A stretch of 64,000 nucleotides of DNA from Thermoleophilum album (GTDB taxonomy: Bacteria > Actinomycetota > Thermoleophilia > Solirubrobacterales > Thermoleophilaceae), in contig NZ_FNWJ01000002.1 of the NCBI RefSeq assembly GCF_900108055.1, positions 840,795 through 904,794 of the forward strand. The letters are read 5' to 3'. Below are positions 35,752-44,368 of this stretch, one piece after another. Both the position numbers and the translations under genes were made by a program. Below the pieces are notes generated by a model. It made no database searches. It had not been told where the DNA came from and worked only from the letters and a program-made list of their open reading frames with translations. Numbering within the stretch: the first letter of the stretch is position 1; every line of letters starts with the position of its first letter.

Positions 35752-36477
35752 ATGGAGCGTAGAGCGCACCGATCCCACGGCATCGCGCTGGCCTTGAGCG
35801 TCGCCGGGGCGACCGCCTGGCTTTACCACGCCGCTCCAGCGCTGGCCGCCCCCTTGGCCGCGCTGCGACACCAACTGGGTGTGGTCGACACGGTGCCGGG
35901 CGGCCGCGTAGCGCTCACCTTCGACGACGGTCCACACCCGCTGGCGACGCCTGCGGTTCTCGCCACGCTCGCCGAGCGGTCGGCGCCTGCGACCTTCTTT
36001 CTGGTCGCCGAGCAGGCGCAGCGCTACCCCCACCTCGTGCGCGAGATCGTCGAAGCCGGCCACCGCGTGGCCCTGCACGGCTTGCGCCATCGCAACCTGC
36101 TGCGGCTGGGACGCCGCGCGACCCGCAACGACCTGCTGCGGGGCGCGGCGGTGCTCGAGGACCTCATCGCCACGCGCCTGCGGCACTACCGGCCGCCGTA
36201 CGGCGTCCTCAACCGTACGGCCCTTGAAACGGCCGCCGAACAGGGCTGGACGGTCTGGCTTTGGCGGCGCTGGGGTCGGGATTGGGAGGCTCAGGCCACG
36301 GCGGCGACCGTCGCGCAGCGACTAACCGCGGGGTTACGAGCTGGCGACGTGCTTCTGCTGCACGACTCCGACGCCTACGCGGCGCCCGGGTCGTGGCGGG
36401 CGACCGTCGGGGCACTGCCGTCAGTCCTCGACATGCTCGAGGCCCGCGGCCTCGAGCCGATCGCGCTACCCGACTGA
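35752..36477 (+). CDS. Polysaccharide deacetylase (NodB domain)
   Basis: A protein of 241 residues with one N-terminal membrane anchor and a full NodB domain. TFDDGPHP gives the catalytic and metal aspartates, HGLRH the two metal histidines, RPPYG the third motif and LLLHDSD a late active-site histidine. It should remove N-acetyl groups from cell-wall or capsule glycan outside the membrane. It starts only seven bases from the divergent DMT carrier, so one or both mRNAs may be leaderless. The GT39 gene follows after three bases. Confidence 0.92.
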   Translation: MERRAHRSHGIALALSVAGATAWLYHAAPALAAPLAALRHQLGVVDTVPGGRVALTFDDGPHPLATPAVLATLAERSAPATFFLVAEQAQRYPHLVREIVEAGHRVALHGLRHRNLLRLGRRATRNDLLRGAAVLEDLIATRLRHYRPPYGVLNRTALETAAEQGWTVWLWRRWGRDWEAQATAATVAQRLTAGLRAGDVLLLHDSDAYAAPGSWRATVGALPSVLDMLEARGLEPIALPD

Positions 36478-36480
36478 GAT

Positions 36481-38103
36481 ATGGCCGCACAAGGGGTAGG
36501 GGCAAGCACCTGGGGAAGCCACCTGCGGGCAGCCGTGAGCGCCGCCGCTGTTCGCCGCCCACGCGCTGCGAGCGACCCGCGCGTGGTCCTTCTCGCCCTC
36601 CTTGCGTTTGCTCTGCTGCTGCGTCTAGGGGCGCTGGGCGAGAGCTTCTGGTACGACGAGTCGTACACCGCCTACATCGTGGCGCAGCGTCCCCTGCACG
36701 CGCTCGAGCTGATCCCCGCGACGGAGTCGACGCCGCCCCTCTACTACGCGATCGCGTGGCTTTGGGTTCAGCTCTTCGGGGGCGGAGAGGTTGCTCTGCG
36801 GTCGCTCTCCCTCGTGGCCGGCCTCGGCACCGTCTACGTGCTCTACCTGCTCGGCCGGGAGCTCGCTCCGGCGGGCCGCGAGCGCGCCGCGGCGGCGACC
36901 TGCGCCTTGGTCGGCGCGAGCTCCCCCTTGCTGGCGTGGTACGCAAGCGAGGCCCGCGCCTACGCGCTGTTCGCTCTCTGGTGCGCTCTCGCCACGCTGC
37001 TTTTCGCCCGCGCGCTGCGCGAACCGAGCAGTCGAGGCCTTTGGTGGTACGGGGCGACGGCTGCGGCCGCTCTTGCCACGCACTACTTCGCGGTCTTCGT
37101 GATCGGCCCCCAGCTCGTCCTGCTGCTCGCTCGGCTGCGCTGGCGCGGCGCCTGGCGAGCGCTCGCGCTGCCGGCGGCGAGCGGTCTGGCGCTCGCCCCG
37201 TTGGCGCTCGCCCAGCTCGGCTCGCGACGCACCGACTGGATAACCGAGTCGCCGCTAACGGAACGTGCCTGGCACGCCTTGGTCCACTTCGCGGCGGGCT
37301 TCAAGCCACCGCTGGTGCCGGCACTGCTAGCGCTGCTGCTTTTTTGGGGCGGCGTCGGCGCCGTCGCGCTGCGTCCGCCGCGCGACCTCGACCCCCGCGC
37401 GCGCACCGTCGCTTTGCTCGCGTTGGCGGGCATCGCGAGCTCGCTGGTGCTCGCGCCGCTCGGGCTTGACCGTGTGCTGACCCGCAACCTCCTCGGCAGC
37501 TGGCCACTACTGGCGGTCCCCGCTGCTCTGGCGGCGCTCAGCGCGACGGGCCGCGCGCGGCGCGCGGCGGTCGCGGCACTGGCCGTCTGGTGTGCGCTGA
37601 GCGGGCTGCTCACCGCGCGGATCGGCAGCCACCCGTGGTTGCGCCGCCCCGACTGGCGCGAGGCGGCCCACTTCGTTGCTTCCGGAGACCGTCCCCAGCT
37701 GGTGGTGGTACCCGCTTACCCGCACCTACTGCCGCTGCGCATCTACCTCCCCCAGCTGCGACGCGCCCCTGCCGGGCGCGTCGCCTACCGCGAAATCGAT
37801 CTGATCGTGCCGCGCGGAAGCGGCGGTGACGGCTGCTGGTGGGGAGCGCTCTGCAACCTCCCCCGCGCACCGCTACCGCGGCGCCAGCCGGCGGGCTTCC
37901 GGCCGGCGCTCGTGCGCAGCGCGCACGGGCTCGTCTACGAGCGCCTGCTTCCGACCCGACGCGGCGTCGAGGTTTCGGCGCAGGAGGCGCTGCGGGTCCT
38001 CGCCCCGCCCGGTCCGAACGGTGCCTTCTGGCAACGCGGCGCCGTCAACGGGCGAAAATCACACCCGGGTTCAAAAGACCGCGCGGATCGAAGGCGCGCT
38101 TGA
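36481..38103 (+). CDS. GT39/PMT-type membrane glycosyltransferase
   Basis: A polytopic protein of 540 residues with about 11 membrane helices. The first external loop has WYDESYTA, the catalytic acidic site of GT39/ArnT-like transferases, and the next loop has ESTPPLYYAI. Such enzymes move a sugar from a polyprenyl-phosphate donor to protein or glycan outside the membrane. A soluble tail of about 120 residues follows. The start comes three bases after the deacetylase stop, so the two are one operon. The 3' end overlaps the convergent FAD oxidase by 59 bases. Confidence 0.88.
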   Translation: MAAQGVGASTWGSHLRAAVSAAAVRRPRAASDPRVVLLALLAFALLLRLGALGESFWYDESYTAYIVAQRPLHALELIPATESTPPLYYAIAWLWVQLFGGGEVALRSLSLVAGLGTVYVLYLLGRELAPAGRERAAAATCALVGASSPLLAWYASEARAYALFALWCALATLLFARALREPSSRGLWWYGATAAAALATHYFAVFVIGPQLVLLLARLRWRGAWRALALPAASGLALAPLALAQLGSRRTDWITESPLTERAWHALVHFAAGFKPPLVPALLALLLFWGGVGAVALRPPRDLDPRARTVALLALAGIASSLVLAPLGLDRVLTRNLLGSWPLLAVPAALAALSATGRARRAAVAALAVWCALSGLLTARIGSHPWLRRPDWREAAHFVASGDRPQLVVVPAYPHLLPLRIYLPQLRRAPAGRVAYREIDLIVPRGSGGDGCWWGALCNLPRAPLPRRQPAGFRPALVRSAHGLVYERLLPTRRGVEVSAQEALRVLAPPGPNGAFWQRGAVNGRKSHPGSKDRADRRRA

Positions 38104-39460
38104 CCGCTCGCATCAACGCGATCTCGCGCTCGCTGCGCACCAGACTCAGGTAACGCGCCTTGGCGGTGCCGATGCCGTGCTCGCCGCTGATCGTGCCCCC
38201 ACACGCGGCCGCCAGGGCGAGCACCGCTGCGTCCACCTCCTCTGCCTCCGGCGGCGGCCCGAGCACGTTCACATGGACGTTGCCGTCAGCGAGATGACCG
38301 AAACAGAAAACGCGCGTGCCCGCGCCGAAGCGCTCGCCGACGAGCGCGCGCAAGCGCTGGTCGAACTCGGCCAGTCGCGACGGCGGCACGGCGACGTCCA
38401 GTTTGTGTGGCACGCCGGTGCGTGCCAGCGCCTCCGGCACCGCCTCGCGGAACCGCCAGAGGCGCCTGCGCTGCCTCTCGTCGGTGGCGAGCACGGTGTG
38501 CTCAGGCGCCCCGCCGGCGCGCAGGAACGCCGCCAACTGGTCGACCTCGGCGGCGTCCCCACCCGCCTCGCATAGCAGCACCACACCGCCGTCGCGGAGC
38601 GCTGATCGCAGAGGCTCGGGCGGCGCCAGCGCCAGGCGCTCGGCAACCAGTGCCAGCGACGACGAGCACATGAACTCGAGCGCCTCGAGCGCGGGGACCC
38701 GCTCTTTGAGCGCGAGCGCTAGCTCGACCGCTCGCGCCAGACCGTCGAGCGCGAGCAGGGCGGTGGCGCGACGGCGTGGACGGCGCACCAACTCCCAGGT
38801 GACGGCGGTGATGATCGCCAGCGTTCCCTCGCTTCCCACCACCAAAGGCGCCAAGCGGTAACCGGCGTTGTCCTTCGGAGCTCGCGGCGCGAGCTCGACC
38901 AGCGAACCGTCGGCGAGCACTACCTCGAGGCCCCGCACACGGGCCCGCGCGGTGCCGTAACGGAGAGCACTGTGGCCGCCCGCGTCGCAAGCGACGAGGC
39001 CGCCCACTGTCGCCGAGTCGCGGGCAGCCAGGTCGAGACCGGCGGCGAGCCGGTGCGGGCGGGCCAGCGCGTCGAGCTCGGCCAGCGTCAGGCCCGCGCC
39101 GACCCGGACGCTGCCGCTCGCCCGATCGACCTCGCCGCGTCCACGAAGCCGCTTCAGCGACACCACCACCTCGCCGTGGCGGGCGATCGACCCGCCGACG
39201 AGACCGGTGTTGCCGCCTTGCGGCACGACGCCGACCCCATGCTCTGCGGCGACGCGCACCACCGCTGCTACTTGCTCGGCGTCGGCGGGCACCACCGCCG
39301 CTGCCGCCCGCCCCCGGAAGCGGCCGGTCCAATCGCACTCGAACGACGCGAGGCGGGCGGGGTCGCTGATCACGTGTGACGAGCCGACCGCCGCCGCCAA
39401 AGCGGCCACGAGCGGACCGCCCGCCCGCCCCCGCGCGCTCGCCGTCGGCGACCTACGCAT
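38045..39460 (-). CDS. FAD-linked oxidase, GlcD/D-2-hydroxyacid dehydrogenase type
   Basis: A protein of 471 residues of the vanillyl-alcohol-oxidase fold. The FAD-binding loop is PQGGNTGLVGGS near residue 80, followed by ARDSATVGGLVACDAGGHSA and VGSEGTLAIIT. The C-terminal half has HLADGNVHVNV and GEHGIGTAK, as in glycolate oxidase GlcD, D-lactate dehydrogenase and D-2-hydroxyglutarate dehydrogenase. It should oxidise a D-2-hydroxy acid and pass electrons to the chain. No iron-sulfur partner gene lies beside it. Which hydroxy acid it uses is open. Confidence 0.92.
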   Translation of the reverse strand: MRRSPTASARGRAGGPLVAALAAAVGSSHVISDPARLASFECDWTGRFRGRAAAAVVPADAEQVAAVVRVAAEHGVGVVPQGGNTGLVGGSIARHGEVVVSLKRLRGRGEVDRASGSVRVGAGLTLAELDALARPHRLAAGLDLAARDSATVGGLVACDAGGHSALRYGTARARVRGLEVVLADGSLVELAPRAPKDNAGYRLAPLVVGSEGTLAIITAVTWELVRRPRRRATALLALDGLARAVELALALKERVPALEALEFMCSSSLALVAERLALAPPEPLRSALRDGGVVLLCEAGGDAAEVDQLAAFLRAGGAPEHTVLATDERQRRRLWRFREAVPEALARTGVPHKLDVAVPPSRLAEFDQRLRALVGERFGAGTRVFCFGHLADGNVHVNVLGPPPEAEEVDAAVLALAAACGGTISGEHGIGTAKARYLSLVRSEREIALMRAVKRAFDPRGLLNPGVIFAR

Positions 39461-39540
39461 GCGCGCCGCCGGTCGCGTATCTTGGTTTTCGGGGTACGAG
39501 CGACCGGGCCGGCGCGGCTCGGCGCGACGAGGGCAGGGGT

Positions 39541-42086
39541 ATGAACCGACCGACAGTGAGCGGCGCGCGGATGCGCGTCATCCGGTTTTTCCTCTTCTGT
39601 GCCGTGCTCGCCGCATGGGCTCTGACCGCTGGGTCAGCGTACGCACGGGTCGACTCCGTCTTCGGAGGTCGCGTCGCGTGCACCGCGAGCGGAACGATCC
39701 GCGTCTGCAACGGCAGCTCCTCGAATCTGGTTCCCACCTTCGACGGCGTGCCCTTGGACGTGACGGTCGCCCTACCGGCTGAGCCGACGGGCGGCACCGA
39801 CGGCAACTACCCGCTGCTGATCATGATGCACGGCTGGGGCGGGCAGAAGCTGTCGGTCGACGCGCTGCGTCCCTGGGCGGAGCGCGGCTACACGGTGCTG
39901 ACCTTCACCTTCCGCGGCTTCGGCGAGTCGTGCGGCGCGCGCGCGCCCAGGCGCGCCTGACGCAAGCCGCCGCCTGCGCCCAGGGCTACATCCGGCTGAT
40001 GGACACCCGCTACGAGGTTCGCGACGCGCAGTACCTGGCGGGGCTGCTCGCCGACCAGGAAACGGCGCCCGGCGTCGGTCTCATCGATCCCCAGCGGATC
40101 GGTGTAACCGGCGTCTCTTACGGCGGCGGCGCGTCGATGGCGTTGGCGGCCCTGCGCGACCGCGTCATGCGCCTCGACGGGTCGTACATGCCCTGGCGCA
40201 GCCCGCAGGGAAAGCCGCTGCGAATCGCCGCCGCCGCGCCCGAGATCCCGTGGAGCGACCTCGCCTATTCGCTGGTGCCGAACGGTCGCACCCTCGACTA
40301 CGTCACCGACGCTCAGTACGGCCAACCGGTCGGCGTGATGAAGCAGTCGTACGTCAGTGGCCTGTTCGCGCTCGGCCTGGCGAACGGTCAGTACGCACCG
40401 CCGGGCAGCAACCCCGAGGCCGACATCGTCACGTGGTTCGCCCTCCTCAACCTCGGCGACCCGTACGACGCGAACCCGCGCGTGCCGGAGATTCTCGAGG
40501 AGGTTCGCAAGCACCACTCCTCCTACACGATCGATGACTCCGAGCCGCCGGCGCCGCTGCTGATTTCGAACGGCTTCACCGACGATCTCTTCCCGATCGA
40601 CGAAGCGCTGCGCTTCTACAACCGCGCGCGAACACGCCACCCCGACGCCTGGATCTCCCTCTTCTTCCTCGACTACGGGCACGCGCGGGGCCAGAACAAG
40701 CCCGCCGAGGTCGCCCTGCTGCGCGCCCGGCAGCGCGAGTTCTTCGATTACTTCCTGAAGGGGGAGGGCTCGGAGCCGCGCGCCGGCGTTGACGTGGTGC
40801 CACAGACCTGCGGCGCGAGTTCCGCCGCGCCGGTCGCGATCCACGCCGACAGTTGGGCGCAGCTAGCGCGCGGCGAGGTGCGGTTCCACGACGAGGCGGC
40901 GCGAACGTTGGCGTCGGTCGGCGGCGACCCGACGCGCGCAGCAACCTTCGACCCGATCGCCGGGAAGGGCGCCTGCGCGACGGTGCCAGCCGACGATGAC
41001 CCGACGACTGTTAACTACCGCCTCCCGACGGTCGCGGGCGACGGTTACACGCTCGCCGGATCGCCGACCGTGATCGCCGATATCGAATCGCCGGTGCCGG
41101 GGGCGCAGCTCGCCGCGCGGTTGCTCGACGTCGCCCCCAACGGCAGTTCGACGCTGGTCGCCCGCGCGCTGTACCGCCCGGATCCCTCGGGACGCCAGGT
41201 GTTCCAGCTGCACGGCAACGTCTGGCGCTTCGCTCCCGGGCACGTACCGAAGCTCGAGCTGCTGCCTCGCGACGCTCCTTACGGTCGGCCCTCGAACGCG
41301 CCGTTCACGATCACGATCTCGAAGCTCGAGCTGCGCCTGCCGGTGCTCGAGCGTCCCGACTGCCGAGTGATCCTGGCGCCTGCGGCGAAGCTCCTACCGC
41401 CCGGACAAACGCTGGCCCGCGACTTCGCGGCGCTCGCCGCTTCCCCGGATCCCTGCACCCCGCCGGCGTCTGGCGGTCCGGCTGGCGGCGCGGGCAGCCC
41501 GCCGAGCGGCGGTGGTGGCGGACCTGTGGGCGAGCAGCCGGGCGGTCCGCCCGGGGGGCAGCCCCCGGGCCAGACCGCGGACAACCCGAACCCCGGTGAA
41601 AACAAGCGCCCACCGAACCCCGCACCGGGCGGTCGGCCGCGCGCCGAGCGCACCGCTCGCGCACAGGCCCCGGCATGCGTGGCGCCGCGCGCTCGCGTCA
41701 ACGGGCGCAGCGTCGGCCGCTTCCGGCTCGGCGCCACGCTCGGCGAGCTGGTGCGGGCGATCGGTCAGCCGGCGGACCAGCGTGGGCGTCTGGCGCGCTG
41801 GTGCGTGCGCGGCACACGGTCGCTCGTGACCGTCGCTTTCGATCGTCGCGACCGCGTGCGAGCGGTGGTGACGAGCGCTCCCGGTCACCGTTACGGCGCG
41901 CTCGCGCCGGGCGCAAAAGCACCGCCCGTGCTTCTCAAGCGGGCCCGCTCGGGACCCTTCGGGACGCGCCTTGCGCGACTCTCCACACGCGCTTCGATCT
42001 ACGCCGTATTGCGACGGGGTCGGGTAGTGGCAATCGTCGTTGGCGACCGCGGCGCGATCGCCCCCGCGCTCAGCAGCCGCCGGTAA
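39541..42086 (+). pseudogene. Secreted X-Pro dipeptidyl-peptidase-like protein, frameshifted at (GC)6
   Basis: The 5' part starts at ATG 39541 with a signal peptide, reaches GFGESCG and then stops at 39958-39960 in the wrong frame. The rest (39930-42086) continues in another frame with ARLTQAAACAQGYIRLMDTR, nucleophile GVTGVSYGGG, acid FTDDLFPID and histidine DYGHARG, the triad of CocE/X-Pro peptidases. The break falls in a (GC)6 run at 39935-39946; losing one GC unit restores one frame. After the catalytic and jelly-roll domains comes a Pro/Gly linker (about 41450-41660) and the shared WCVRG domain. The gene is either silenced, phase variable or misassembled. Confidence 0.85.
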
Positions 42087-42091
42087 GCGCC

Positions 42092-44368
42092 GTGCTGGCA
42101 AACCCGCGGGCAACCGACAGCCGGGCGGCGAGCTGGCGGCTGGCGGTCGCGGCCGCAGCCGCGGTCGCGGCTTTCGCCTGCACGCTTGCAGCCCCGCCAG
42201 CGGCAAGCGCGGCGCGTCCGGCGAGTGCGGCCCGCTCGCCGCTCGGTGGACTCGCGCCCGGCGTGCCAGCGGCCGCGTTGCGCCCCGAACCAACGCTTGC
42301 GAGCCCGCGCGGCTGGCCGTTCCCTGGGCGCTTCCCGCGGACCTCCGGCAGCGGCCGGCTGAGTGGCGGCGCGCTGCTGTGGAGCGACTTCATCTACGAC
42401 GACCATGGAGCCGCCGGAGCCGGCCCCAATCCGACGCCAACGAACCTCGCTGCGAGCAACGGCAGCTACCGCTACCCGAGCGGTCCGGCGCACAACAACG
42501 GCGCCGACGTTTTCCGCGTGGCGATCGGCTTGACGCGGGAAGCGACTTGGTGGCGAGTCGATTGGAACACGCTCGCCGACACGAGCGTGCCGATCGCCTC
42601 GTTCGCGCTCGATACCGATGGCGACCCAAGCACCGGTGCGGCGAGCTGGCCTGGCATACCCGGTCTCGAGGCGCGCGGCAGCGAGCTCGCGCTGGCGATC
42701 TCCGCGCGCGGCGCCTGGCTGGTGCGACCGGACGGCACGAGCACGCCGGTGACGAGCCTCGGCGGGAGCCTTCACGTCGACCGCGCGGCCCGTTCGTTCT
42801 ACGTGCGCCTGCCGCGCCGTCGCTTCCCCGTAGCGGGAACCTGGATCGTGCGTCTCGCCGCCGGCCTCGCCACCCCCGACGGCCGCTCGTTCGCGGCGGT
42901 CACTAACGATCGCGGCGCGCTACCGGGCCAGCCACCCGTCTACGACCTGGGCATCCAACCGGCGCGGCTCGAGCCGCTGCGCGGCAACTTCTGGATGGAG
43001 GACGCGCAAGCGGCGGCGCTCGCCGCCGGTGACGCCGGCCCCTTCGCGACGACCGTCCGCTGGCGCGACCTCGCACGCCGCATCACCACGAGCGCGGCGC
43101 CGCCATCCGGGTACTCCAATCGGTGGTACGTGTCGTCGATCGCCCCGGGCGAGGGCGTGGTCGCCGACTCCTCGCCGACGGGCGATCTGCGACCGAACTT
43201 CCTCGGTCGCGTACAACCGTTCGGCATCTGGGTGGCGCATGACCTCGACCGTCGGCGGCCAGCGCAACTGGTGTTTCTGCTGCACTCGCTGGGTGTCCAA
43301 CACAACCAGTACTCGGCGCTGAATCCGCACTTCGTCGAACAAGTCTGCGACCGTCCCCAGACGATCTGCGCGAGCCCGCTCGGTCGTGGTCCCGACGGCT
43401 GGTGGCTGAACGAGGCGGAGCTCGACTTCTTCGAGGTCTGGCGCTCGCTGGCCCACGACTTCCGCCTCGACCCCGGCCGCACGATCGTCGCCGGCTACTC
43501 GATGGGCGGCTTCGGCGCCTACCGCTTCGCGCTCGGTTACCCGGATCTCTTCGCCAAGGCGGTGGCGCTCGCCGGGCCGCCGATCGTCGGTATACGCGTG
43601 GTCGAAGGTCTGGAAACACCGGCGAGCGCGGACGGCCCGCGCGTCGATACCGCACCGTTGGTGGAGAACGCCCGCTGGGTGCCGTTCTTCATCGGTCAGG
43701 GGGCGATCGACGAGCTCGTTCCGGTGACCGGTGTGCTCCAGCAAGTCGACCGCTTCGAGCGCCTCGGCTACCGCTATCGGTTCGAGCTCTACCCCGCCAA
43801 GGACCACCTCGCCTGGGCTGCCGAGGACGCGTTCGAGGGGGCGATTCGCTTCATCGACCGCAGCTCACGCAACCGCGCTCCGGGCAGCTTCGTCCTCGTC
43901 ATCGACCCGAAGCTGGCGCGTCCCGACCTCGGCGTCGGCGCCCAAGGCGCGTGGTGGCTCGGTGACGTGCGCGCGCGCTCGCCCGAACTGGCGCGCATCG
44001 AGGCGCGCTCGGGCCTGTTCCGTGATCCGTCGGTCGAGTCGCAGCGCACGGTCGAACCGGTGTCGTATCCGGGTGGGTCGAACGAAGCCTACGGCAGCTT
44101 GGGGGCAGTGCTGGGACGCATCGGAGAGCAGTTGGGTGGGCTCGTGCCGGCGCCCGCCCTGGCCGCCGACCCGACGGCCGGTGTGCGCGTCGAGCGCCGG
44201 TGGCTGTTCGGTCCGCCGCAGCCGCTCCGCGCCAAAGTAGTCAGGGCTGTCGACGCAGCGGAGTCGACGACGAGCGCTACCGCGACGGCAGGTAGACGCT
44301 GCGCCCGACAGCGATCGCGACCACGCGACCCTTGCGCACCAGCACGTAGACGCGTCCACGCCGCGTGA
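42092..44368 (+). CDS. Secreted esterase-like protein with sugar-binding-type N-terminal module
   Basis: A protein of 758 residues with a signal peptide (about 10-42). Residues 70-280 resemble the glucodextranase-type C-terminal binding module (DVFRVAIGLTREATWWRVDW, SFALDTDGD). The later part is an alpha/beta hydrolase with VAGYSMGGFGAYRF as the nucleophile and PAKDHLAW as the histidine, like esterase D or feruloyl esterase. GTG at 42092 begins six bases after the X-Pro gene, so the two share a transcript. It lacks the WCVRG domain of its neighbours. The 3' end overlaps the convergent subtilase gene by 92 bases. Confidence 0.8.
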   Translation: MLANPRATDSRAASWRLAVAAAAAVAAFACTLAAPPAASAARPASAARSPLGGLAPGVPAAALRPEPTLASPRGWPFPGRFPRTSGSGRLSGGALLWSDFIYDDHGAAGAGPNPTPTNLAASNGSYRYPSGPAHNNGADVFRVAIGLTREATWWRVDWNTLADTSVPIASFALDTDGDPSTGAASWPGIPGLEARGSELALAISARGAWLVRPDGTSTPVTSLGGSLHVDRAARSFYVRLPRRRFPVAGTWIVRLAAGLATPDGRSFAAVTNDRGALPGQPPVYDLGIQPARLEPLRGNFWMEDAQAAALAAGDAGPFATTVRWRDLARRITTSAAPPSGYSNRWYVSSIAPGEGVVADSSPTGDLRPNFLGRVQPFGIWVAHDLDRRRPAQLVFLLHSLGVQHNQYSALNPHFVEQVCDRPQTICASPLGRGPDGWWLNEAELDFFEVWRSLAHDFRLDPGRTIVAGYSMGGFGAYRFALGYPDLFAKAVALAGPPIVGIRVVEGLETPASADGPRVDTAPLVENARWVPFFIGQGAIDELVPVTGVLQQVDRFERLGYRYRFELYPAKDHLAWAAEDAFEGAIRFIDRSSRNRAPGSFVLVIDPKLARPDLGVGAQGAWWLGDVRARSPELARIEARSGLFRDPSVESQRTVEPVSYPGGSNEAYGSLGAVLGRIGEQLGGLVPAPALAADPTAGVRVERRWLFGPPQPLRAKVVRAVDAAESTTSATATAGRRCARQRSRPRDPCAPARRRVHAA

